A stretch of DNA of 64,000 nt from assembly GCF_000710775.1 (NCBI RefSeq), contig NZ_JOJP01000001.1, forward strand, positions 2,767,547 through 2,831,546. Reading direction: 5' to 3'. Below the pieces are notes generated by a model. It saw nothing but the letters and a program-made list of their open reading frames with translations, was not told the origin of the DNA and searched no databases. Of the stretch, positions 25,174 through 33,951 are shown one piece after another (positions within the stretch are counted from its first letter, which is position 1; each line of letters starts with the position of its first letter). The stretch is from Endozoicomonas elysicola. GTDB taxonomy: Bacteria; Pseudomonadota; Gammaproteobacteria; Pseudomonadales; Endozoicomonadaceae. The position numbers were made by a program, and so were the translations under genes.

Positions 25174-26664
25174 TCAGGATATCGTTTGCTTTACCAACTC
25201 AAACTCTTTGGTGATTTCTTCATCGGGAGCCTTGGTTATCAGACTGATAATCACAATGGCTACAGAGGCAAACAGAATGCCGGGTACAATCTCATAGAGA
25301 TCGTAGATGCCACCACTCAGCTGCTTCCAGACGACAACCGTAACGCCACCAACAACAATGCCAGCCAGAGCGCCAAAGCGGTTCATCCGCTTCCAGAACA
25401 TACTGAATAACAGCGCAGGGCCAAAGGCAGCACCAAAGCCAGCCCAGGCATAGGAGACCAGCCCCAGGACAGAACTGTCGGGATCAAAGGCCAGGAAAAG
25501 CGCTACCAGTGCAATCGCGATGACTGCAAGACGTCCTACAAGCATGACCTGCTCTGAGGTCGCGTCTTTTTTCAGAATGTCTTTATAGAAATCCTCAGCC
25601 AGTGCAGAGGAGGACACCAGCAACTGAGAGTCAGCGGTGCTCATAATGGCAGCCAGGATAGCGGCCAGCAGAATGCCGGCAATCACAGGATGGAAGATGG
25701 CATTCACGAGAACCATAAAGATTGTCTCACCATCGGCAAGTGCAGAGCCCTGATCGTTCAGATAGGTCAGACCTGCGAGACCGACGAGGATGGCTCCTGC
25801 CATGGATAAGCCACTCCAGATGACCGCTATGCGACGAGCCGTGGGAACATCGCTCTGAGAACGAATGCCGGCGAAACGCGCGAGAATATGCGGCTGGCCA
25901 AAATAACCAAAACCCCAGGCAACCAGGGAAAGGATGGCAATCCATGTCAATGCTTCTCCATCGGCGCTGCTCCAGGGGTTCAGCAGGTGTGGATTATGGT
26001 TTTCCACCAGTGTGAGTAATGACTGGTCTGAAGAGCCAGACTGCAGGGCAATAATGGGAACAATTAACAATGCTGCCGCCATCAATAGCCCCTGAATAAG
26101 GTCAGTCCATGAAACGGCGAGAAATCCGCCAAACAGGGTGTAGGATATGATGCAGAGCGTGCCGACAATCACGGCAATGCTGTAATCAATACCAAAGACG
26201 GTTTCAAACAGTTTGCCGCCGGCCACCAGTCCGGAACTGGTGTAAAACAGGAAGAACAGCAAAATGAAAAAGGCTGAAACCACCTGCAGCATTTTTGAGT
26301 GGTCTCTGAAGCGATTGGTGAAAAATTCCGGCAGAGTTACCGAGTTTCCGGCAGCTTCACTGTATACCCGTAGTCGTTTGGCCATTAACAGCCAGTTCAG
26401 CCAGGTACCCAATAACAAGCCACCGGCCAGCCAGAATGCTTCAAACCCGGCGGCAAAGGCATAACCGGGCAGGCCAAGCAGGAGCCAGCCGCTCATGTCC
26501 GATGCTCCGGCACTGAGTGCCGCAGGCCATGGCCCTAGGGTTCGGCCCCCAAGGAAATAGTCTTCAGAATTGCTGGTGCGCTTCCAGGCCAGGAATCCGA
26601 TAAACAGCATCAGGGCCAGATAGGCAATAAAGGTGATTAGAATGGCACTACTGCTCTCATTCAT
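25174..26664 (-). CDS. putP: PutP, sodium/proline symporter
   Basis: 496 aa, sodium:solute symporter family with 13 predicted spans. The segment SNSEDYFLGGRTLGPWPAAL with SAGASDMSGWLLLGLPGYAF is the PutP signature. Later AWGFGYFGQPHILARF and AIMSTADSQLLVSSSALAED are also characteristic. It imports L-proline with Na+, often as an osmolyte or carbon source. AAAGGACGACTT precedes the ATG. No putA lies nearby. It is transcribed alone and ends at a good terminator. Confidence 0.93.
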   Translation of the reverse strand: MNESSSAILITFIAYLALMLFIGFLAWKRTSNSEDYFLGGRTLGPWPAALSAGASDMSGWLLLGLPGYAFAAGFEAFWLAGGLLLGTWLNWLLMAKRLRVYSEAAGNSVTLPEFFTNRFRDHSKMLQVVSAFFILLFFLFYTSSGLVAGGKLFETVFGIDYSIAVIVGTLCIISYTLFGGFLAVSWTDLIQGLLMAAALLIVPIIALQSGSSDQSLLTLVENHNPHLLNPWSSADGEALTWIAILSLVAWGFGYFGQPHILARFAGIRSQSDVPTARRIAVIWSGLSMAGAILVGLAGLTYLNDQGSALADGETIFMVLVNAIFHPVIAGILLAAILAAIMSTADSQLLVSSSALAEDFYKDILKKDATSEQVMLVGRLAVIAIALVALFLAFDPDSSVLGLVSYAWAGFGAAFGPALLFSMFWKRMNRFGALAGIVVGGVTVVVWKQLSGGIYDLYEIVPGILFASVAIVIISLITKAPDEEITKEFELVKQTIS

Positions 26665-26856
26665 AAGTCGTCCTTTTTAGAGTTATTGGTTTTTATTGTT
26701 ATGCCAGTGATTTTCTGATGTTGTTAGGGGGCGCAACTGTTCAGATGTTCATCTGGCTTCCTGAGTCAGGTTGAAACAGAGTAGCATTTTGTAATAATAC
26801 TGTCGTGTTATCTGATCAGCCAGGCTATTATTCCTTGGAGTGAATGATTGTCAAAT

Positions 26857-27939
26857 TTATAGCTGTTCTAATGATTTTTTGAAGTCACTTCCTGATCTGC
26901 AAGATGGATTTTTCAACATATTCAGCATTGTTTCTATCCTTTTACCGTACTGCTGCTTACTTTGCATATTTCTATCTTGAATTAATGACTTAATACCCGC
27001 TATGACTTGCTCTTCCAGCATTTTTTTCAGTTCACTGTGAGTGGAGTGTTTTTCAGTAAGCCCTCTGGATACAGCAAATGCCATTGTTTCTACTGTTGCT
27101 AATAATCGCTTTTCAGAAAATCGAGCCCATTCACACTGACGGTTGCCTGACTGACTGGCTTTCATAAGTGTGTGATGTAGAGCATTGATAAATAATTGGT
27201 CAAGTGCAGGATTATCAACTGGTTGTCTTGAGAGGGCTTGGTTATGTCGCTCAATGTTTACTATTAGTGCAATAACTTTATAGAGAGAGCCAGATTGTGA
27301 TTTATTTATAATCTCATGCTGAATCAGGCTGGCCGTAATAATTCTATTGAGTTTTTCAGGCAGTAAAATCGGTTCGGATCCTTTACTATCAATCATTAAT
27401 GATAAAATTTGGTTAATGAAAGGAAGGCGGTTTTGTACTGATAAGTTATTACATAGCCAGGCCAGTTTCGTATATCCCTCTATACAATTCACTATTGCAT
27501 GGAAGTTGTGGCACTTCTGCAGCTGTGCAATAAATATATTTTTTTCCCGCAGAGTATCAATATCCCGCTGGGCTTTGCCAGAAAAGCTTAGTTCACCTCT
27601 ATTGCTGCTTGCTGGTCTGGAGTATGGCATATGTGGCTGCGCATAATGCTGTCTTTGTATTCGCTGAGGGCCAGGGGAGGCACTATAAACGTATGGCTGA
27701 ACAATTGCACAGGGCCGAGTTGAAAGAGTTGTACTTGTTGGGTAGGTCATGAGTCCTTGAGCTTGAAGTGGTGATAAGCTTTGTGGTTGAAGATTTACAT
27801 GGAAAATAGAAGAGTGATGATAAAATGAGGCGGCAGATGCTTGTGATAAATGAGTATATGAATGTACTGGTGTGGTATTACTCTGAAACTGAATAAGCTG
27901 CTGACTTAGTAATGCTGGAGGTATATTTCCTGGCTGCAT
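26857..27939 (-). CDS. Unknown protein with Ser/Gln/Pro-rich N-terminus, A+T-rich gene
   Basis: 360 aa from the ATG at 27939; not recognised. Residues 1-125 are low in complexity, rich in Ser, Gln, Pro, His and Tyr, and probably disordered, with no signal peptide or membrane span. Residues 126-360 look mainly alpha-helical (RDIDTLREKNIFIAQLQKC; AFAVSRGLTEKHSTHSELKK). Base composition is clearly more A+T-rich than the flanking genes, and the next ~660 bp are also A+T-rich and gene-free. This layout is seen in lineage-specific secreted or host-directed proteins, but nothing here proves secretion. Confidence 0.7.
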   Translation of the reverse strand: MQPGNIPPALLSQQLIQFQSNTTPVHSYTHLSQASAASFYHHSSIFHVNLQPQSLSPLQAQGLMTYPTSTTLSTRPCAIVQPYVYSASPGPQRIQRQHYAQPHMPYSRPASSNRGELSFSGKAQRDIDTLREKNIFIAQLQKCHNFHAIVNCIEGYTKLAWLCNNLSVQNRLPFINQILSLMIDSKGSEPILLPEKLNRIITASLIQHEIINKSQSGSLYKVIALIVNIERHNQALSRQPVDNPALDQLFINALHHTLMKASQSGNRQCEWARFSEKRLLATVETMAFAVSRGLTEKHSTHSELKKMLEEQVIAGIKSLIQDRNMQSKQQYGKRIETMLNMLKNPSCRSGSDFKKSLEQL

Positions 27940-28601
27940 TTTGTCTTTATCCAAGTTGCGAAAAATGAAGACAATAACTACCAATTTATATGGAGTCGAA
28001 TTTTTCTAGTTAATTGGGTTGGCACTGGGTAACCCAGCAGAGTGTCTGAGAAATGAGTATGTCAGAAAGTATGATTTCATATTACTAGGTACTTATTACT
28101 ACGGTATATCTATTAACTTTTTTGTATTTTTAATATCCTGATTCTAGACGTTTTTTATATTTTTGGGGCCATTCCTAATGTTTTTTTAATGGCAGTGTGG
28201 TGCCATATTAATAGCATTGTTTGGTCTTAGAGAGTGATTTCGTTTCAAAATGACTTTATTGATTCGAGGTTGTTTGCTGAATATCTTTCATTGCTGGATC
28301 ACTGAGGTTCAATAAGTTATCTCAATACGTTGCCTGAGAATGAGTTTACCCATATGGGCAAGAAATGTTCTGTCGAGCCTTTGAATGAGTTTAGAGTCAG
28401 AAAGGCTGAGTTGCAGGTCCATAGTCTATCTCCGGAAAGACTGATGGATATTAGCTTATTAATGGGGACTTGATCGCAGGTTCTCTGGCTGAGGAATAGT
28501 GGTAATCAGGATGTTCTTTATGGATTAAAACAAGAGCAGTGAAAGAAAACTTTTTCCAATCAGCTCCTGAGTCACTGTTGACCTTATGTGATACCCATTA
28601 A
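27940..28601. other. A+T-rich gap at the boundary of the sulfatase locus
   Basis: 662 bp without an intact gene, between the unknown A+T-rich gene and the first sulfatase. It holds a broken reading frame at 28234-28473 and otherwise nothing recognised: no tRNA, no transposase motif and no clear promoter for the sulfatases, which point the other way. Confidence 0.6.
28234..28473 (+). pseudogene. Possible remnant reading frame with one internal stop
   Basis: From a GTG at 28234 an 80-codon frame runs with a single TGA at 28303-28305. The conceptual protein (VISFQNDFIDSRLFAEYLSL, then after the stop NEFTHMGKKCSVEPLNEFR) looks protein-like but is not recognised. It could be a decayed gene fragment or chance; the evidence is weak. 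Confidence 0.25.
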
Positions 28602-28630
28602 ATAACCAGCGCCAGGACGGCGCTGGTTAT
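28602..28630 (-). terminator. Terminator of the sulfatase run
   Basis: ATAACCAGCGCC / GGCGCTGGTTAT, 12 perfect base pairs with a 5-base loop, followed on the minus strand by TTTAA. It lies 15 bp after the stop codon of the last sulfatase in the minus-strand cluster. Confidence 0.75.
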
Positions 28631-28645
28631 GTTTGGCTAAGACGA

Positions 28646-30358
28646 TTAATATCCTAAAGCCTTTCTTTCCTCATGGGTCATATAAGGATAAGGCGCCTCA
28701 AAATAGCTTTCAGGTACCTGGTAATCCTTACGCAGCTTATTAAGCTGGGCCGTCATGGTTTTGCGCACTTCCTTATATTCCGGGTTATCGTAAACGTTAT
28801 TGATCTCAAACGGGTCGTTTTCCAGGTCATACATCTCGAATGAGCCCACTCCGGTGTAGAAGTTGATCAGTTTGAAACGATCCGTTCGAACACCATCGTG
28901 ACGTGGAACGTTATGGCCACCATGCTCATAGTAGTGGTAGTAAACCCCCGGGCGCTCAGCCTGCCACTGCTGGTCGGTCTGCTTTCCGGTAAGCAGTCCT
29001 TTAAAGGACTTGCCTTGCATTTCGGCCGGTACATCAGCGCCTACCATGGTCAGAAAGGTTGGGGCAAAATCGATATTCTGAATCATGCCCTGGGGTCTGG
29101 AATCGGGCTCGATTTCCCCTGGCCAGCGGATGAGGAAGGGCATCTTCATACCTTCTTCGTACATGTAGCGTTTTTCAGCCCAGCCATGTTCGCCGATAAA
29201 GAAACTCTGGTCGGAGCTGTAAACAACAATAGTATTTTCAGCGAGCTTATTCTCGTCAAGCCATTCCAGCAGGCGACCTACGTTTTCATCCACGGTCACC
29301 ACCGAAGCCATGTACTCTTTCATAAAGCGCTGGTACATGAACTTGGTGCGTGCCTTCAGGTTTTCCGGAGGAATGTTGTCGCCAAACTGACGCTTGTACG
29401 GCGGAGACTGGATTTTATGCCAGTAATCCATATTCATATCGTCGTAGGCATCGTGCCAGGCCTGACGCTGTTCATAAGTCATCCGGTTCATCCACTCATC
29501 GAAGTTTCGGCGGGTGAAGGTGTCCATCTGGGCAAGCCATTGTTTACGTACGACTTTCTCTTCCGGCGTGCTGCCGTCCGGTGGGAAGGCATTTACCCCC
29601 TCGTCGTTCATGCCGTACATCTGCATCCAGGCGTTTGGCGCATGGTCGCCACGGGTAGCGTAATTATCGTACAGCGTTGCGGGCTCAGGAAACTCATGAT
29701 CCTTGAATAGATTCAGGTGACGAAGCGGTGGGCGCCTTGGGGTATGGGGGGATTTGAACTGTACCATCAATGAGAAGGGCTTACTTTCATCCCGCGATGT
29801 TTCCAGCCAGTTAATGGCTTTGTCCGTAATGACATCGGTTGAATACCCCTCGACGGTGTATACCTTACCCTTGTGATCAATAAACTGCGGGTTGTAATAG
29901 GATCCCTGTCCACCGTGGCTGTTCAGAACCGTAGCGTACTGGAACTCATTGGTTGGCGTGGGGTGCATATGCCACTTGCCAATCAGTGCGGTCTGGTAAC
30001 CTTCATTGGCCAGCAGTCTGGGGAATACCGTCTGGTTACGGTTCCAGCGGGACGTATTGTCGGTTACTCCGTTAAGATGGCTGTGCTTACCGGTAAGAAT
30101 GGACGCACGACTTGGCTGACAGATGGAGTTGCCAACAAAGGTGTTTTCAAAAATGGCACCCTCTCTGGCAATCCGGTCAATATTCGGTGTCTGAACCATT
30201 GTGTCATCGTAGGCACTGATGGCACGGGTGGAATGGTCATCACTGAAGATAAACAGAATATTGGGCTGTTGTGCTGCCGAGGCTGCCTGTGCCATCAGTG
30301 TGGCAGCCGTCAGCATTGCGCCGGCACCACGGTAAAAAGCGGATCGTGTGAAGTTCAT
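28646..30358 (-). CDS. Exported sulfatase (S1 family), copy 1 of a tandem pair
   Basis: 570 aa. Signal peptide of about 28 residues (GAMLTAATLMAQAASA), then the sulfatase core: metal-binding SDDHS at 39-43 and the formylglycine motif CQPSRASILTG (Cys80), IGKWHMHPTP, and SDQSFFIGEHGWAEKRYMYEEGM near the C-terminal metal site. Type I sulfatases hydrolyse sulfate esters after the Cys is oxidised to formylglycine. Sequence style is that of heparan-type/N-acetylglucosamine-6-sulfatase-like S1 enzymes; the exact substrate is unknown. It is very similar along its whole length to the next gene upstream, which shows a recent tandem duplication. It is last in the minus-strand cluster. Confidence 0.92.
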   Translation of the reverse strand: MNFTRSAFYRGAGAMLTAATLMAQAASAAQQPNILFIFSDDHSTRAISAYDDTMVQTPNIDRIAREGAIFENTFVGNSICQPSRASILTGKHSHLNGVTDNTSRWNRNQTVFPRLLANEGYQTALIGKWHMHPTPTNEFQYATVLNSHGGQGSYYNPQFIDHKGKVYTVEGYSTDVITDKAINWLETSRDESKPFSLMVQFKSPHTPRRPPLRHLNLFKDHEFPEPATLYDNYATRGDHAPNAWMQMYGMNDEGVNAFPPDGSTPEEKVVRKQWLAQMDTFTRRNFDEWMNRMTYEQRQAWHDAYDDMNMDYWHKIQSPPYKRQFGDNIPPENLKARTKFMYQRFMKEYMASVVTVDENVGRLLEWLDENKLAENTIVVYSSDQSFFIGEHGWAEKRYMYEEGMKMPFLIRWPGEIEPDSRPQGMIQNIDFAPTFLTMVGADVPAEMQGKSFKGLLTGKQTDQQWQAERPGVYYHYYEHGGHNVPRHDGVRTDRFKLINFYTGVGSFEMYDLENDPFEINNVYDNPEYKEVRKTMTAQLNKLRKDYQVPESYFEAPYPYMTHEERKALGY

Positions 30359-30424
30359 TGTTTTTCCGGAGAGTTTTTAATTCAAATAGCAGTGGGTAAC
30401 AAATCAAAATGAACGGTTAATTCA

Positions 30425-30463
30425 CTGAACCATTTAATACCGGGACAGACTTAAGTGGTTCAG
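30425..30463 (-). repeat. Stem-loop between the two tandem sulfatase genes
   Basis: CTGAACCATTTAA (30425-30437) pairs with TTAAGTGGTTCAG (30451-30463): 13 bp with one G-T pair and a 13-base loop, in the 125-bp gap between the copies. No T-run follows on the minus strand. It may act as an mRNA stabiliser or partial terminator. Confidence 0.6.
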
Positions 30464-30483
30464 CGAAAATACTGAGGCTTACA

Positions 30484-32199
30484 TTAAAAGCCCAGAGCCT
30501 TTCTTTCCTTGCGGTTCATATAAGGGTAGGGAGCAACATAGTAACTTTCGGGCACTTCATACTCCTTACGCAGATTGGTCAGTTGAGCCATCATGCTCTT
30601 GCGCACTTCCTTATATTCCGGGTTGTCATAGACGTTACTGGTTTCGTAAGGGTCGTTGTCCAGGTCATACAGCTCGAAAGAGCCTTCGCCGGTGTAGAAA
30701 TTGATCAATTTGAAACGGTCTGACCTCACTCCATCATGGCGTGGAACGTTATGACCACCGTGCATATAGTAGTGGTAATACAGTCCGGGGCGTTCCGCCT
30801 GCCATTGCTGGTCAGTCTGTTCACCGGTTAGCAGTCCCTTGAAGGATTTGCCCTGCATCTCTTCAGGTACCTCTGCTCCCACCATGCTGAGGAAGGTTGG
30901 TGCAAAGTCGATGTTCTGAATCATGCCCTGTGGTTTCTGGTTAGGCTTGATTCCTTCAGGCCAGCGGATAACAAAGGGCATTTTCATACCTTCTTCGTAC
31001 ATATAGCGTTTTTCTGCCCAGCCGTGTTCACCAATGAAGAAGCTCTGGTCCGAGCTGTAAACGACAATGGTATTTTTTGCCAGTTCATTCTCATCCAGCC
31101 ATTCTAGCAGGCGGCCAACGTTTTCATCCACGGTCACCACTGAAGCCATGTACTCTTTCATAAAGCGCTGGTACATGTACTTGGTACGGGCCTTTCGGTT
31201 TTCCGGAGGAATGTTGTCGCCAAACTGACGCTTGTAGGGGGCAGACTGGATTTTGTGCCAGTAGTCCATGTTCATATCATCGTAGGCATCGTGCCAGGCC
31301 TGGCGCTGTTCCGCATTCATACGCTTCATCCATGAATTGAAGTTTTTGCGCGCATTGGGAGCCATTTTGGCCAGCCACTTTTCACGAACGACTTTTTCTT
31401 CCGGCGTGCTGCCATCCGGTGGGAAGGCATTGATACCTTCATCGTTCATGCCGTAAATCTGCATCCAGGCATTGGGGGCGTGTTCGCCACGGGTCGTATA
31501 ATCATCGTAAAGCGTGGCAGGCTCAGGAAACTCGTGATCCTTAAACAAATTGAGGTGACGCAGTGGTGGTCTTCTCGGGGTATGGGGTGATTTAAACTGC
31601 ACCATCAGGGAGAAGGGCTTACTCTCTTCCCGGGAACCCTCCAGCCAGTTAAGGGCCATGTCCGTGATGACATCGGTGGAGTAACCCTGAACGGTATACA
31701 CATTACTCTTGTTATCAATAAACTGCGGGTTGTAGTAAGTGCCCTGACCACCAGATCCATACAGTACCGTTGAAAACTGGAACTCATTGGTCGGCGTAGG
31801 ATGCATGTGCCACTTGCCTATCAGGGCTGTCTGGTAGCCTTCATCAGCCAGCAGTCTTGGGAAAATGGTCTGGTTGCGGTTCCAGCGGGAGGTATTGTCA
31901 ATAACACCGTTAAGGTGACTGTGTTTACCGGTCAGCACCGAAGCACGGCTTGGCTGGCAGATGGAGTTGCCAACAAAGGTGTTTTCAAAAATGGCACCTT
32001 CTCTGGCGATCCGGTCGATATTCGGTGTCTGAACCATTGTGTCATCATAAGCACTGATGGCACGGGTCGAGTGGTCATCACTGAAGATAAACAGAATATT
32101 GGGTTGTTGAGGTGCTGCCGAGGCGGCTTGGGCCATCAGTGTCGCGGCGGTCAGCATAGCACCGGCACCACGGTAAAAAGCGGATCTTTTGAAATTCAT
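30484..32199 (-). CDS. Exported sulfatase (S1 family), copy 2 of a tandem pair
   Basis: 571 aa from the ATG at 32199, which gives the same N-terminus as the neighbouring copy (MNFKRSAFYRGAGAMLTAAT); the frame is open further upstream but no start there makes sense. Formylglycine motif CQPSRASVLTG with Cys81, metal ligands SDDHS, and GEHGWAEKRYMYEEGMKMP. The two copies share nearly all motifs and long identical stretches. They differ mostly at scattered residues and in the 275-300 region (KMAPNARKNFNSWMKRM against QMDTFTRRNFDEWMNRM), so they may have drifted in specificity. An operator-like GAAACGTTTC lies 200 bp upstream. Confidence 0.92.
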   Translation of the reverse strand: MNFKRSAFYRGAGAMLTAATLMAQAASAAPQQPNILFIFSDDHSTRAISAYDDTMVQTPNIDRIAREGAIFENTFVGNSICQPSRASVLTGKHSHLNGVIDNTSRWNRNQTIFPRLLADEGYQTALIGKWHMHPTPTNEFQFSTVLYGSGGQGTYYNPQFIDNKSNVYTVQGYSTDVITDMALNWLEGSREESKPFSLMVQFKSPHTPRRPPLRHLNLFKDHEFPEPATLYDDYTTRGEHAPNAWMQIYGMNDEGINAFPPDGSTPEEKVVREKWLAKMAPNARKNFNSWMKRMNAEQRQAWHDAYDDMNMDYWHKIQSAPYKRQFGDNIPPENRKARTKYMYQRFMKEYMASVVTVDENVGRLLEWLDENELAKNTIVVYSSDQSFFIGEHGWAEKRYMYEEGMKMPFVIRWPEGIKPNQKPQGMIQNIDFAPTFLSMVGAEVPEEMQGKSFKGLLTGEQTDQQWQAERPGLYYHYYMHGGHNVPRHDGVRSDRFKLINFYTGEGSFELYDLDNDPYETSNVYDNPEYKEVRKSMMAQLTNLRKEYEVPESYYVAPYPYMNRKERKALGF

Positions 32200-32398
32200 C
32201 GTTTTTCCCAGGTGGGGTAAAGTCTTCATTTTGTTAATTGTGAAATCAGCATGACTCAATTGCCGGTAACTCCATTGGCTCTCACTGATTCATCAGGCCA
32301 TTAATAAAATCAGCGGGCAGAAATACGCTTGTTGTGTCGAGTTAATTCATGCAAAAGACAAGTACTGATTCTGTTTTATTATGATATTCATTTTTGTC

Positions 32399-32408
32399 GA
32401 AACGTTTC
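32399..32408. promoter_or_regulatory. LacI-type operator candidate before sulfatase copy 2
   Basis: GAAACGTTTC, a perfect 10-bp palindrome, in the 307-bp gap between the GH144-like gene and the tandem sulfatases. The same sequence occurs before the ABC ATPase gene, and close variants occur before six other units of this locus. The rest of the gap holds a hairpin at 32463-32491 and A+T-rich sequence. Confidence 0.65.
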
Positions 32409-32462
32409 ATAGACTTGGGTCATAAAAATTACCGGTTAAAAATTTTCAACATTCGCTAATGT

Positions 32463-32491
32463 AAACGGAAACCACTTGTGGGTTTCCGTTT
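32463..32491 (-). terminator. Hairpin after the GH144-like gene
   Basis: AAACGGAAACC / GGTTTCCGTTT, 11 bp with a 7-base loop, 16 bp after the stop codon of the GH144-like gene on the minus strand. No strong T-run; probable terminator that makes the tandem sulfatases a separate unit. Confidence 0.6.
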
Positions 32492-32506
32492 GGGTAAGGA
32501 AGCCGG

Positions 32507-33868
32507 TTATCTTGCGGCTGTTGTCGTTTCACTGATAGTGGGTAAAGGCTTTCGATAATCCGCAGGTTCCGGATTGAAATAGTCGTTGAACGTGTTGAAA
32601 AACTCCATGCCCAGATTCTCCGGCAGTGCAGCCAGACCAAACAGCATTGTTGAATAATCCACGGCCTGGATATTGTCAGCCCGCCATTCCGGGTTAGTGG
32701 TACTGTACCGCCAGAGAATAGTGCTGCCATCCTTCAGCTGGTAATGGGCACGCTTGTCAGGATCACGGTACATGGCGATCAAATCGGTTCTTGCCCTCTC
32801 AAGATGGGGTAAGAAGCCGGAAACAATATGGGGAGAAGCAATTTTTTCCAGGTTAAGGTCTTTATCACCGGGAAGGGCGATACGGTCAACACAGTAGCCA
32901 GTGCTGCAGGCTCCAGCGCCACTGCCCCATTCATAAGTTTCCCGACTTTCAATACCCTGATCCTGCCACCACTGAAAATCAGCCATCGCCGCATATCGGG
33001 TGGCCTTCTGATACATCTGGGAGTCAGAGAAGTGATGAACCAGATAGTTGTTGAACTGGAAGTTGAACATGGAGATGAATCGGCTCCGGCCTGCGGAGAG
33101 AACAGGAATCTTCCCGTAATAGCTGATGGGCGTATATTTCAGGGTGTCATACCAGGTGTCCCAGAACCGTATGGCATCGGACCCCATATTCCCAAAGTCC
33201 TCTTCCTGCTGGCGGGCCAGGTCAGCAACAATCATGTATTCATTGAATACCTTGGTTTTATGGCGCTTGAAAGAGCCGTCCTTATGAGCAGCGAGGTAGA
33301 TATGCCCGGTGCGGTAATCGGCAATAAAGGATCTCAGGTCTGTGGTTTCATAGAGCTCATCCACCAGGTCCGCGATTTCCTGGTTGTTATGGAAATACCG
33401 TTTGGCAAACAGGGCACCGCTGAGCATGATGGCGCTGTCGATCGGGCTCCAGTCATCACCGATCGCCTTGCCCGTTTCCACGTTATAAAAGTGGATGTAA
33501 GTGTTGTTATCATTGCGGGGAACCGAGAAGTCAGGGTCTTTGCCGGTCAGTACCTTAAGGCTTTTGATCACCAGTTTTTCGGCTTCAGGTTCCCAGCCAT
33601 TGATATGGCCAATGGTCAGCGCAACCAGGCCCATACCGGAATTGGCAATGGAACCCACTTTGGACTTTCCATCCAGAGGGTACAGGTCGTTGTAGGAACC
33701 ATTGTCGTTTCTCACCATCTGCCAGTAGGTATAGCTGTTACGATAAAGTGTCTGGATTATCGCCTCATCGCTTTCAACAACCTGTGCTGATGGCTGGATA
33801 TTTTCTGCAGCCCAGGAGGGCTGCGCTATGCTCAGGCCCACTGCCAGAGCCCACCCGATTTTTTTCAT
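32507..33868 (-). CDS. GH144-like exported enzyme (PF10091 glycoamylase-like), predicted endo-beta-1,2-glucanase
   Basis: 453 aa from the ATG at 33868, preceded by AAGGAA at 9 bases; it begins with a signal peptide (IGWALAVGLSIAQPSWA). The sequence follows the PF10091 pattern: SIANSGMGLVALTIGHINGW, then NTYIHFYNVETGK, DDWSPIDSAIMLSGALFAKR and FNEYMIVADLA. Characterised members of this fold include GH144 endo-beta-1,2-glucanases, which cut beta-1,2-glucan into short sophoro-oligosaccharides. No membrane anchor is seen, so it is periplasmic or secreted. Neighbours (GH3, GH94, ABC importer, LacI) support the beta-1,2-glucan assignment. Other PF10091 specificities exist, so activity is inferred. 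Confidence 0.8.
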   Translation of the reverse strand: MKKIGWALAVGLSIAQPSWAAENIQPSAQVVESDEAIIQTLYRNSYTYWQMVRNDNGSYNDLYPLDGKSKVGSIANSGMGLVALTIGHINGWEPEAEKLVIKSLKVLTGKDPDFSVPRNDNNTYIHFYNVETGKAIGDDWSPIDSAIMLSGALFAKRYFHNNQEIADLVDELYETTDLRSFIADYRTGHIYLAAHKDGSFKRHKTKVFNEYMIVADLARQQEEDFGNMGSDAIRFWDTWYDTLKYTPISYYGKIPVLSAGRSRFISMFNFQFNNYLVHHFSDSQMYQKATRYAAMADFQWWQDQGIESRETYEWGSGAGACSTGYCVDRIALPGDKDLNLEKIASPHIVSGFLPHLERARTDLIAMYRDPDKRAHYQLKDGSTILWRYSTTNPEWRADNIQAVDYSTMLFGLAALPENLGMEFFNTFNDYFNPEPADYRKPLPTISETTTAAR

Positions 33869-33917
33869 ACTGCCGAATTCCTTAAAAGCGTAGACTGATC
33901 TTTGCTCGCGCATATCA

Positions 33918-33942
33918 GGGCCGTTCCTGTGAGGAACGGCCC
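33918..33942 (-). repeat. Stem-loop between sulfatase 3 and the GH144-like gene
   Basis: GGGCCGTTCC / GGAACGGCCC, 10 G+C-rich base pairs with a 5-base loop in the 83-bp gap. No T-run follows, so it is more likely a message-stabilising or partial-termination stem than a full terminator. Confidence 0.6.
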
Positions 33943-33951
33943 GGCCATTGG

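Noticed and set aside
28898-29710. A 270-codon open frame opposite the first sulfatase; similar ones oppose the second and third
   Set aside because: They lie antisense to clear sulfatase genes, and similar frames oppose the paralogues, as expected from shared codon bias.
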